Shown here: piece by piece, positions 54,716 to 64,000 of the stretch
How positions within the stretch are numbered: the first letter of the stretch is position 1
Layout of the letters: each line of letters opens with the position of its first letter
Source of the DNA: Bombyx mori
Taxonomy: Eukaryota; Arthropoda; Insecta; Lepidoptera; Bombycidae
NCBI RefSeq assembly: GCF_030269925.1
Contig: NC_085130.1
Span: 4,228,501 to 4,292,500, forward strand
DNA: 64,000 nt
Reading direction: 5' to 3'
Position numbers and translations under genes: made by a program
Notes under the pieces: generated by a model
Databases searched by the model: none
What the model was told of the DNA's origin: nothing
What the model saw: the letters and a program-made list of their open reading frames with translations, nothing else

Positions 54716-55002
54716 TGGTGGAGGTGGTGTTATTGTTTTTATTTAAGTCTAGTATACTATATGAAATGTTAATGAATGTAATATGGATGCAAAATCCGAG
54801 TAAATGAAAAAAAAAATTGCCCTATACGGGGCGCCCGTGTGGGGCCAGTATCATTAGAGATCCTCAAAATTTATATTCCATGTGAACGGGGCGGGGTGGA
54901 GGGTGACGGGGGGGTCGGCTCTGTGTTCGCGTTAGAAAAAAAAACCGCAATTCGCAACATCTTCAAACCGATCTTCGAATACTCAACATATATCGTTGGG
55001 AT

Positions 55003-55428
55003 TTTTTTTTATTTTTTTTTATTGCCCTTATAGGCAGACGAGCATACGGCCCACCTGATGGTGAGTGGTTACCGTCGCCCATGGACTTCAGCAATGCCAG
55101 GGGCAGAGCCAAGCCGCTGCCTACCGCTTAATACTCTCCACAAGCCTCATTTGAAGAAGGACATGTCATAGCGCTCGGGAAACACCGTGGAGGGGAGCTC
55201 ATTCCATAGCCGGATGGTACGTGGCAAAAAAGACCTCTGGAAACGCACTGTGGATGACCGCAGTGGCTCCAGGTAGTATGGATGAACTCTACTCCGGTGG
55301 CGGGCGGTGCGATGGTAAAAACGAGATGCCGGTATCATCTCGAACAATTCCTCAGAGCACTCCCCATGGAACATACGGTACAAACTACAGAGGGAACCGA
55401 AGTCCCTCCGCAGACCCAGAGGTTCCAA
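55003..55428 (-). mobile_element. BMC1-like LINE 3' end, minus strand, private to unit 5
   Basis: Poly-T at the left, then the 3' UTR and ORF2 tail: FHGECSEELFEMIPASRFYH, RSSTVRFQRSFLPRTIRLWN and ERYDMSFF. GGAT flanks both sides (54999-55002, 55429-55432). The same site in units 2-4 spacers is GTTGGGATATTAAGC, uninterrupted. Confidence 0.85.
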
Positions 55429-55493
55429 GGATATTAAGCAAAATAAAGTTAAGACTAAAATCTGGATGTTTTTTTTGTATTTCAACTCCTTCG

Positions 55494-56469
55494 ACGACCG
55501 AGGACGTCTCACCTTCCGAGCGACGCAGGTGCTCACGGGACACGGCTGTTTCGGTCGCTACCTGCACCTCGTCGCCCGGAGGGAGCCGACGCCGAAGTGC
55601 CACCACTGCAGTAGCTGCAACGAGGACGCGGCGGAGCACACATTCGCGGAGAAGCGCCGCGTCCTCGTTGCAAAAATAGGACCGGACTTGTCATTTCCGA
55701 CCGTCGTGGCTACGATGCTCGGCAGCGACGAGTCCTGGCAGGCGATGCTCGACTTCTACGAGTCCACCATCTCGCAGAAGGAGGCGGCGGAACGGGAGAG
55801 AGAGAGCTCTTCTTCACTCTCGGCGCCGTGCCGCCGCCGCTGAGCCGGGGGTCGGAGGAGGGCGTTTGTCCAGCTCCAGCCCCTATGAGGAGGCAGTCTC
55901 CTCCCGGTGATGGTCACGGGGCGACCTAAGGGGGTTGAGGCTGCGCCGCACGCTACCGTCACTCTAGCGCGCTGGCACCAGGAGGACGGGACGACGCGTC
56001 GGCGGCTGCGGACTGCATTTTCGTGGTCGCTATCGTCGCCGAACATATTGTGGAAGAGCAACCCGGTCGGCGGTGTATCGCGTTCCGACCCGGCAGGCTG
56101 GTTCTGGCCTAGCGGGGTATCCCGGAACACCAGCGGCATCGCCCGGGCGGCCTGTGGTAGGGCCGCCGTACCGCGGAGACCGACGTCGTTGGTCGTCGAC
56201 TATCGACCCGTCGGTCGGGCGCCCTCGGGGTGGCGCCGCATGTCTGGTTGTAGTGTTGACCGCGGGAACCCCTCTACTCTGACCTCGGACGGAGATCGGA
56301 CGTCGGGTGTAAGAGTGCAGGGGAGTCGTTTAGTGGGTGGGCCCTAAAATTCCTTGGGCCCGCGATCTGCTCTCAACACCAGCAGATAGTTGAGTCTCAC
56401 ATACCCCGCGGACCCCCTAGGCGCGGGGACCACGTAGGAGGTTAGGCCCCCGGCCCGAAAAAAAAAAGC
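55494..56469 (+). mobile_element. R1-clade LINE 3' fragment, unit 5
   Basis: A deletion joins the spacer (TTTCAACTCCTT) directly to R1 coding at CGACCGAGGACG, removing the left target repeat. The ORF2 end is better kept than in units 1-4: VATMLGSDESWQAMLDFYES and QKEAAERERESS. Right repeat AGATAGAATCGAT at 56470-56482. Confidence 0.85.
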
Positions 56470-56883
56470 AGATAGAATCGATAACCACTCATCTAATTAT
56501 CGTCGATTGGCGACACGTTGGCCTACAATAATTACCCGTCTTTTCTCTTGTGGGTCATTAAGCCAACAAAGAGATATTGTTGTGAGAGCATGTTTATATC
56601 TGTTACCAGCAATTCTGGATTCTTAATTAGAAAAGCAGAAAAATCGGTTTGCAATACCATCACAACTTTGTAACCATATATTAAGTGGGTTGTAGCATTA
56701 AGGTGCTTACGCCGTGAGTTCTGGTAACCGACAATTGGCGCGGTAAGCTCGTCTGCCAATAAACAACAGTAATAAAACGACAAAGCAACGGATTATTCGT
56801 TTAATTCGAAGATTCAAATACGTTTACAACCAATTTGGTGGCAAAGTCCTTCCGCATTTCGTTTTTTTGCATCCTTTTGGCTT

Positions 56884-58496
56884 CTACGATGAGCAAATGT
56901 TGAATTCGTCGTAACTTTCTTTGCAGCTAAGATGACATTTTTGGACGCAGTGTTCTACTTTCTGGCATTGGGCTCTGAGAGCAGAACGATGTCTGTCTTT
57001 CGCCTCTTTGAAATCGGAATGGTCGTTGTTGTTGGTATTCTGGAAAAAGAATAAAAAAAACATTTTATGAAAACTTTTTCTCTTTAATTATTTAAAATCT
57101 GCTTAAAAAAGTACTTAAGTAACATATAAATCTTTAATCGGGAATTCTATGACTATAATCACGTCACAGTATTGGAATTTTATCTTATTGCCATTTAAAG
57201 GAAAAGGTAAGAACATGAATAATTTCGGAAAAAGAAGGAAGATTTTTCTAAAGGTTTGGATTTCGATGCTAAAAATGAGGAAAATGTAGATCTTACTTCA
57301 GATAAGCAGATCCAGGCAAACAGAGTGAACGTTGCTCCAGTGACAGTTGGTACTGAACTAAACTTTAACCGGTTTTACGAAGATCCACGGTAGGTAGGCT
57401 TGGCTCTGCCCCTGAAGTCCATGGGCGACGGTAACCACTCACCATCAGGTAGGCCGTATGCTCGTCTGCCTACAAGGGCAATAAAAATAAAAAGATCCAG
57501 CCGGGAGTTGATTATACTCCCTGAGCCGCGTTTGTATCTGACCTAGCAGGATTGGTAGTACCACTTAGTCTCATTCGAGGTTCGGATGCCAGTTGATGGG
57601 GGCTTTAATCATTTTAATTCCGCCTACGTCCTAAAACGCTTTGGCGGAAGTCAGTCGACTCAATAATGGCCCAGATAAAAAAAGGTTTTATTTCAGTGTC
57701 CCATTTTAGACTATTTAATTTTACCGTCGGTGTGATGACGTTATCAATCGACGGTGCTATAGGTTCGAGGAGTGAGGATACTAATTTGAATAAAAACAAG
57801 TTATCAGCTGTGTTGATTTTAGGAACTATCTAGTAATTTTTATATGAACTCACCCTAAGAAGAGGATAAAGTATATATGCAGCATCGTCATTTGCAGATT
57901 CGGTGTTGTGTTTAACGTTATCGTCTGTAAAATAATTAGGTACGTTCTGCGGGTGATCGACTTTATGACTGAAGCCGTGTCTATTCGCATTTATGATATC
58001 ATTAATGACGAGATGCGAGTCAAACCCAGGTTCCTTTGGTACAACAAAAAATATTGAATCGCTTTTATCGGCCACGTCAGAATTAATTTTCAGTGAAGCA
58101 TCATTCGCGAGCTCGCCGTTTGTGTTCTGAAATTTAATGTTTTTTTTTTTTTTTGTAATAGGCGAATTCTTATTTTAGTAATAACAGTATTTGAATTTCT
58201 ATGGTGAGCAATTGCAGTCTAGGAGAGTACATTACACTTAGCAGACTTTTCATTGATGGGTTATAATACCTCACGAACATTAAAGCTGGGAATGACCAAG
58301 CCAATCAACTGTCTTGAGTTCATTAATGTTTTGCGTTATCGTGCTTACGGTTTGTTGAGACTTAATGAATAATAAAATATCTTTGTATTCATTTTCGTTG
58401 TAATGAAATGGAGATGATTGAATATTTGAAGGCAATAGTTACTTTAGCCAGTCCCGCGGACAAAAGCACGAGAACACAACTGCACGGGCCCAACAT
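56884..58496 (-). pseudogene. Copy 5 of the duplicated secreted-protein gene (pseudogene)
   Basis: Exon 1 at 58443-58496. Seven-A frameshift at 57676-57682, exon 3 deletions as in copies 3-4, LINE tail in intron 3, early TAG at 56884 and a further small deletion in the last exon (GCAGCTAAGATGACATTTTT) that removes several codons and a cysteine pair. It shares with copy 6 an extra 50-odd bp in intron 4 (TAAAATCTGCTTAAAAAAGT), so it is intermediate between copy 6 and copies 1-4. Confidence 0.75.
57388..57491 (+). mobile_element. BMC1-like LINE 3' UTR in intron 3, copy 5
   Basis: Same site, with two small internal deletions (GGTAGGTAGGCTTGGC and loss of GGCATTGCT). Confidence 0.8.
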
Positions 58497-58652
58497 ATCG
58501 ATTACAATGAATCATTCTCGTTCAAAATTTTTCTTCCGAAAGATCTTAATTAAGGAAAACAAGAAATTTCTAATTTAGTAAACATGCTTTCTGAATATCA
58601 TGACTGATTAGTTTGTGTTTGTTATAATGTACAGGGTGTTCGTTCATGTATA

Positions 58653-58702
58653 CTGGTACTGGCGGTAGGACCTCTTGTCAGTTCGCACGGGTAGGTACCA
58701 CT
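58653..58702 (+). mobile_element. Bm1-type SINE upstream of copy 5, cut by unit junction
   Basis: Only about 50 bp of the SINE remain (ACTGGCGGTAGGACC ... GGTAGGTACCAC) before an abrupt join to R1 coding sequence. The junction shows GGCGG near both parents. Confidence 0.75.
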
Positions 58703-59841
58703 GGCGGAAGCTTCAATCTCGGCGTACCGTGCTCGAGGCGTGGTCTCGCCGCCTGGCGGACTCCGCCTACGGGCGACGGACCGTCGAGGCGATCCGCCCG
58801 GTCCTCTTGGACTGGGTGAATCGCGACCGAGGACGTCTCATCTTCCGAGCGACGAAGGTGCTCACGGGACACGGCTGTTTCGGTCGCTACCTGCACCTCG
58901 TCGCTCGGAGGGAGCCGACGCCGAAGTGCCACCACTGCAGTAGCTGCAACGAAGACACGGCGGAGCACACGCTCGCGTACTGCCCCGCTTTCGCGGAGCA
59001 GCGCCGCGTCCTCGTTGCAAAAATAGGACCGGAATTGTCGCTTCCGACCGTCGTGGCTACGATGCTCGGCAGCGACGAGTCCTGGTAGGCGATGCTCGAC
59101 TTCTGCGAGTCCACTATCTCGCAGAAGGAGGCGGCGGAACGGGAGAGGGAGAGCTCTTCTTCCCCCTCGTGGCCGTGCCGCCGCCGCTGATTTGGGGGTC
59201 GGAGGAGGACGTTTGTCCAGCTCCGGCCCCTATGAGCAGGCAGTCTCCTCCTGGTGATGGTCACGGGGCGACCTAAGGGGGTTGAGGCTGTGCCGCACGC
59301 TACCGTCACTCTAGTGCGCTGGCACCAGGAGGATGGGACGACGCGTCGACGGCTGCGGACTGCGATGCGGTCCGCATTTTCGTCGTCGCTGTCGTCGCCG
59401 AACATACTGGGAAGAGCAACCCGGTCGGCGGTGTATCGCGTTCCGACCCGGCAGGCTGGTTCTGGTCCAGCGTGGTATCCCGGAACACCAGCGGCATCGC
59501 CCGGGCGGCCTGGTAGGGCTGCCGTACCGCGGAGACCGACATCGTTGGTCGTCGACTATCGCCTCGACGACCCGTCGGTCGGGCGTCCTCAGGGTGGCGC
59601 CGCGTGTCTGGTTGTAGTGTTGACCGCGGAAACTCCCCTACTCTGACCGGGTTTTGACCCCGGACGGAGATCGGACGTCGGGTGTAAGAGTGCAGGGGAG
59701 TCGTTTAGTGGGTGGGCCCTAAAATTCCTTGGGCCGGCGGTCTGCTCTCAGCTGCGGATCGTTGAGTCTCACATACCCCGCGCGCCCCCTAGGCGCGGGG
59801 ATCTCGTAAGAGGTTCGGCCCCCGGCCCGAAAAAAAAAAGA
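58703..59841 (+). mobile_element. R1-clade LINE 3' fragment, unit 6 (best preserved)
   Basis: The plus strand is open from RKLQSRRTVLEAWSRRLADS through LTGHGCFGRYLHLVARREPT, CHHCSSCNEDTAEHTLAYC and PAFAEQRRVLVAKIGPELSL to a stop after GSDESW (TGG to TAG-type change). CHHC...H...C is the R1-clade zinc-binding end of ORF2. The 3' UTR with the CGCGCGCCCCCTAGGCGCGG hairpin and poly-A precedes AGATAGAATCGAT at 59842-59854. Confidence 0.85.
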
Positions 59842-60195
59842 AGATAGAATCGATAACCACTCATCTAATTATCGTCGATTGGCGACATGTTGGCCTACAA
59901 TAATTACCCGTCTTTTCTCTTGTGGGTCATTAAGCCAACAAAGAGATATTGTTGTGAGCGCATGTTTATATCTGTTATCAGCAACTCTAGATTTTTAATT
60001 AGAAAAGCAGAAAAATCGGTTTGCAATACCATCACAACTTTGTTATCATATATTAAGTGGGTTGTAGCATTAAGGTGCTTACGCCGTGAGTTCTGGTAAC
60101 CAACAATTAGCGCGGTAAGCTCGTCTGCCAATAAACAACAGTAATAAAACGACAAAGCAACGGATTATTCGTTTAATTCGAAAATTCAAATACGT

Positions 60196-62023
60196 TTACA
60201 ACCAATTTGGTGGCAAAGTCCTTCCGCATTTCGTTTTTTTGCATCCTTTTGGTTTCTCCGATGGGCAAATGTTAAATTCGTCGTAACTTTCTTTGCAGTT
60301 AATAGGGCAATCTATCTGTTTCTTTTGACATTTTCGGACGCAGTGTTCTACTTTCTGGCATCGGGCTCTGAGAGCAGAACGAAGGCTGTCTTTCGCTTCC
60401 TTGAAATCGGAATGGTCGTTGTTGTTGGTATTCTGGAAACAGAATAAAAAAAACATTTTATGAAAACTTTTTCTCTTTAATTATTTAAAATCTGCTTAAA
60501 AAAGTACTTAAATAACATATAATTTTTTTTTAATCTTTAATCGGGAATTCTATGACTATAATCACGTCACAGTATTGGAATTTTATCTTATTGCCATTTA
60601 AAGGAAAAGGTAAGAACATGAATAATTTCGGAAAAAGAAGGAAGATTTTTCTAAAGGTTTGGATTTCGATGCTAAAAATGAGGAAAATGTAGATCTTACT
60701 TCAGATAAGCAGATCCAGGCAAACAGAGTGAACGTTGCTCCAGTGACAGTTGGTACTGAACTAAACTTTAACCGGTTTTACGAAGATCTAGCCGGGAGTT
60801 GATTATATTCCCTGAGCCGCGTTTGTATCTGACTTAGCAGGATTGGTAGTACCATCTAAACTGGCTTCGAATAGTTTACCAACAGATACCAAGTGGTCGT
60901 GATGCCAACGACCTGCATTTCCACTTCTGATGGGAAAGATGTGAGAAAAGGTCACCTTGAACTTAGTCTCATTCGAGGTTTGGATGCCAGTTGATGGGGG
61001 TCTGGGGGCTTTAATCATTTTAATTCCGCCTACGTCCTCAAACGCTTTGGCGGAAGTCAGGCGACTCAATAATGGCCCAGATAAAAAAGGTTTTATTTCA
61101 GTGTCCCATTTTAGACCATTTAATTTTACCGTCGGTGTGATGACGTTATCAATCGACGGTGCTATAGGTTCGAGGAGTGAGGATGCTAATTTGAATAAAA
61201 ACAAGTCATCAGCTGTGTTGATTTTAGGAACTATCTAGTAATTTTTATATGAACTCACCCTAAGAAGATGATAAAGTATATATGCAGCATCGTCATTTGC
61301 AGATTCGGTGTTGTGTTTAACGTTATCGACTGTAAAATAATTAGGTACGTTCTTCGGATGATCGACTTCATGACTGAAACCGTGTCTATTCGCATTTATG
61401 ATATCATTAATGACGAAATCTTCTTTCTCATTATTCGAATCTGATCTATATCTGTCCTCGAAATCATATTCGTAGTCATCCGAGTCCTTGACTACATATG
61501 TTATATCACTGCTCAAATGTGAGTCAAACCCAGGTTCCTTTGGTACAACAAAAAATATTGAATCGCTTTTATCGTCAGAATTAATTTTCACTGAAGCAAC
61601 ATTCGCGAGTTCGCCGTGTGTGTTCTGAAATTTAACGTTTTTATTTTTATTTTTTATTGTAATAGTAGAATTTTTATTTTAGTAATAACAAGTGTTTTTG
61701 TATTTGAATTTCTATGGTAAGCAATTGCGGTCTAGGAGAGTATATTATTACACTTGGCGTACTTTTCATTAATGGGTTATACCTCACGGACATTAAAGCT
61801 GGGAATGACCAAGCCAATCAACCGTCTTGAGTTCATTAAAAAGAAATGCTTGAATTTTTTTTTATCGTGTTTTGCTTACGGTTTGTTGAGACGTAATGAA
61901 TAATAAAATAACTTTGTATTCATTTTCGTTGTAATGAAATGGAGATGAATATTTGAAAGCAATAGTTACTTTAGCCAGTCCCGCGGACAAAAGCACGAGA
62001 ACACAACTGCACGGGCCCAACAT
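60196..62023 (-). CDS. Secreted protein with cysteine-rich C-terminus, five-exon model (copy 6)
   Basis: Not a family I recognise. Exons: 61970-62023 (MLGPCSCVLVLLSAGLAK, signal peptide), 61259-61624, 60834-61234, 60700-60760 and 60196-60432. Joining them (and skipping 61235-61258) keeps phase throughout and gives 372 residues. Donors: AAA/GTAACT, AGG/GTGAGT, AA/GTCAGA, GAA/GTAAGA; acceptors TTTCAG, TACTAG, TTTAG, TTCCAG. Exon 2 has an acidic insert (KDSDDYEYDFEDRYRSDSNN) absent from the other copies. Exon 3 is open only here because its A-run has six A. The last exon has eight cysteines (CQKVEHCVRKCQKKQIDC, then three more pairs' worth) ending PPNWL. The weak point is the 24-nt gap between exons 2 and 3, which holds an in-frame TAG. 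The leader and cysteines suggest an exported disulfide-bonded protein; role unknown. Confidence 0.6.
61235..61258 (-). other. 24-nt GT...AG segment with in-frame TAG
   Basis: Reads GTGAGTTC ... TTACTAG on the minus strand, between AGG and ATAGTTCC. It is a multiple of three and contains the only stop codon between 61624 and 60806, so the 274-codon stretch is open except here. Too short for a known insect intron. Identical in all six copies. Confidence 0.7.
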
Positions 62024-62183
62024 ATCGATTAAAATGAACTATTCTCGTTCAAAATTTTTCTTCCGAAAGATCTTAATTAAAGAAAACAAGAAATTTCTAA
62101 TTTAGTAAACATGATTTCTGAATATAATGACTGATTAGTTTGTGTTTGTTATAGTGTACAGGGTGTTCGTTCATGTATACTGG

Positions 62184-62408
62184 TACTGGTGGTAGGACCT
62201 CTTGTCAGTTCGCACGGGTAGGTACCACCGCCCTGCCTATTTCTGCCGTGAAGTATTAATGCGTTTCGGTTTGAAGTGTGGGGCTTAGAACCTTAGAACT
62301 CATATCTCAAGGTGGGTGGCAGCGTTTAGGTTGTAGATGTCTATGGGCTCCGGTAACCACTCAACACCAGGTGGCCTGTGAGTTCGTCCACCCATCTATG
62401 CAATAAAA
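62184..62408 (+). mobile_element. Bm1-type SINE upstream of copy 6
   Basis: About 160 bp upstream of the start codon, as in the other units; keeps GGGTAGGTACCACCGCCC and has private changes (GTGGGGCTTAGAACC). Confidence 0.8.
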
Positions 62409-63513
62409 ATATATGACAACGGGTAGTAGAAACATTTATGACCGAGCGGGTTATTGTCTATGGTTAATCACGGAAACAATTCCCAGTAGAACGATTCAAC
62501 AAAAAATCTATTCAAAATCAACAAACAAAAACTGGATGGAAACAGATTACCGGAACACGGCGAGGCTGGATTGCGGTTGGCAGTACGTGCATATAATTTG
62601 GTCTTTAGTCTAAAAGTGAGGATTAATTACCGAATGACACCGTTACATCTATCCTAACCCAACTGACATTGACATCTCGCTTAGCCAACCTCCATTTCTG
62701 ACCGACCAAGTATTTTCGGACTTGACGTTTCACAACAAGAATATTGATTAAAAGAGGGTTTGGTCATAGGATTTTTTTTACTTATTCTACGAGTAATGTC
62801 CGTTCTGCTCTTTTAACTGAAGCACAGGATAATTTTAAACAATATTTCAATTACAACATTATCAATAGTGGGAACAATATTTATTTATTTATTTTGCTGA
62901 CTTCAAAACAGAGCACACTGTATAAGGTAGCAGCCTAGTCATATATGTGTGACTAATAAAGAATAATTATTACTGTAACCAATGCTATTAAGTCATTTAA
63001 GGGAAATGCTATTTTCTAATTATTTTATCTTTTTAAATGAAGTTTTATGTAATGAGTGTATCAGTAGACAAAGATAAAGGGTATAATTAAAATTCGTTTT
63101 ACGATTTTATTTCGCGTTTGTTATTACTGATTATTATTATTCTGTGGTTACGCGCTATAGTTCGAGATAAATAAAATTGTACCGAATTACAAGTCAACAC
63201 TGTATTAGCACTTAGAACACTTAAAATACCTTAAAATTTTCAATTCGCTTCCTCTACTTCGCTTCAGGTGATCCGTTCGCTGTTTCGCTTCGAGTAGTAC
63301 CGATTACTGACTAACTGCGTGCCATCTTTGCAACGCTTTTATAGCCGATACCACATCCCTAGAATTATCGACAATATTCCATAAAAGTCGAGTATTGTAT
63401 TTCCGCAATCTGACAGCAGATGGCGTCGTACTTCTGGAGCGTTGTAGATCTTACTAGATCCTTCGATATTCGTTCGGCTATTCGGCGATAGATGGCGTTA
63501 CTTTTACCCGGGT

Positions 63514-64000
63514 AACATTATTTTAATATTATTATTTTATTGATCTGGTACGCAATGGTATGAGCATATGGCCCACCTGATATTGAGTGGTTACCGTCGC
63601 TCATGGACTTCGGCAATGCCAGGAGCAGAGCCAAGCTGCTGCCCACCGTTAAGTACTCTCCAAAAGCCGCGTTTGAAGAAGGAATGCCATAGCGCTCGGG
63701 AAGCACCATGGAGGGGAATTCCAAAGCCGGATGGTACGTGGCAAAAATATCTCTGGAAACGCACTGTGGATGAACGCAGGGGCTCTAGGTAATATAGATG
63801 AACTATACTCCGGTGCCGGGTGGTGCGATGGTAATAGCGTGATGATGGGATCATCTGAAACAATTCCTCAGAGCACTCCCCCACTTCTTCCAACGTTTCG
63901 AATAATTTAAAGTTTTTGTGACGAAGTGGTGGTGGTTTCATGGAATATTGTGGGACTATTCCTGCAGTCACCGTCAACGTCCCAGACACGTCTTTACGGA
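63514..64000 (-). mobile_element. BMC1-related LINE fragment, unit 6, runs off the window
   Basis: Same fragment as in units 2-4 with the AATATTATTATT tail at the left. Minus-strand frames include VGECSEELFQMIPSSRYYHR and STVRFQRYFCHVPSGFG. The last 45 bp (63950-64000) differ from the other units. Confidence 0.7.

Noticed and set aside
1..64000. CRISPR array, operons, rRNA genes
   Set aside because: No regularly spaced short repeats with unique spacers and no rRNA sequence seen; the genome is eukaryotic. R1-clade fragments are not in rDNA here.

Overview
This looks like nuclear DNA of a silkworm-type moth (Bombyx mori or a close relative). The window is full of Bm1-type SINEs (tRNA-like head, shared body, A-rich tail). 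It also holds BMC1-like LINE 3' ends, R1-clade LINE fragments, lepidopteran Helitron ends (hairpin plus CTAG, followed by T), BEL/Pao LTR retrotransposons and a Jockey-clade LINE. Most of the window is nested or duplicated mobile DNA. I found no bacterial-style operon, CRISPR array or rRNA gene. Names such as Bm1 and BMC1 come from memory of the families; the repeat relationships are read directly from copies in the window.

Region 1 (1-11.6 kb) is SINE-rich flank. It holds a first host gene on the minus strand (three exons, 6306-8941), which encodes a small secreted protein whose acidic tail has 12 cysteines. Around it lie about ten SINEs, an RTE-clade LINE tail with a 15-bp target duplication, three Helitron-like elements in a row, and an unusual pair of perfect palindromes at 10.0-10.2 kb.

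Region 2 (11.6 kb to the end) is a tandem segmental array of six units. Each unit has, left to right, a 5'-truncated R1-clade LINE, a copy of a second secreted-protein gene on the minus strand, an upstream region with a SINE, a BMC1-like LINE fragment, an R1 reverse-transcriptase scrap, and a rearranged BEL/Pao element. Some units lack the right-hand parts. Units 3 and 4 repeat at exactly 12,939 bp. In unit 6 (60196-62023) I can build a five-exon, phase-consistent gene of about 372 residues with a signal peptide and an eight-cysteine C-terminal domain. Copies 1-5 are pseudogenes that share the same lesions. All six copies have a 24-nt GT...AG segment carrying an in-frame TAG between exons 2 and 3, which is the main puzzle of the gene.

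The LTR elements are nested. Element 1 has LTRs starting TGTTTAAT and a primer-binding site matching tRNA-Tyr. It lacks most of its coding region and carries an inverted gag fragment. Its 3' LTR is split in units 2 and 3 by element 2, which has a tRNA-Arg primer site and an intact gag-protease-RT-RNase H frame that stops at the start of integrase. In unit 2, element 2 is itself split by a full-length two-ORF Jockey-clade LINE (24535-31505) with a 13-bp target duplication. Unit 4 lacks the element 2 and SINE insertions, so the units give a relative order of events: base array, then SINE and element 2, then duplication of units 2/3, then private insertions (Jockey and a minus-strand R1 in unit 2, another Jockey tail in unit 3).
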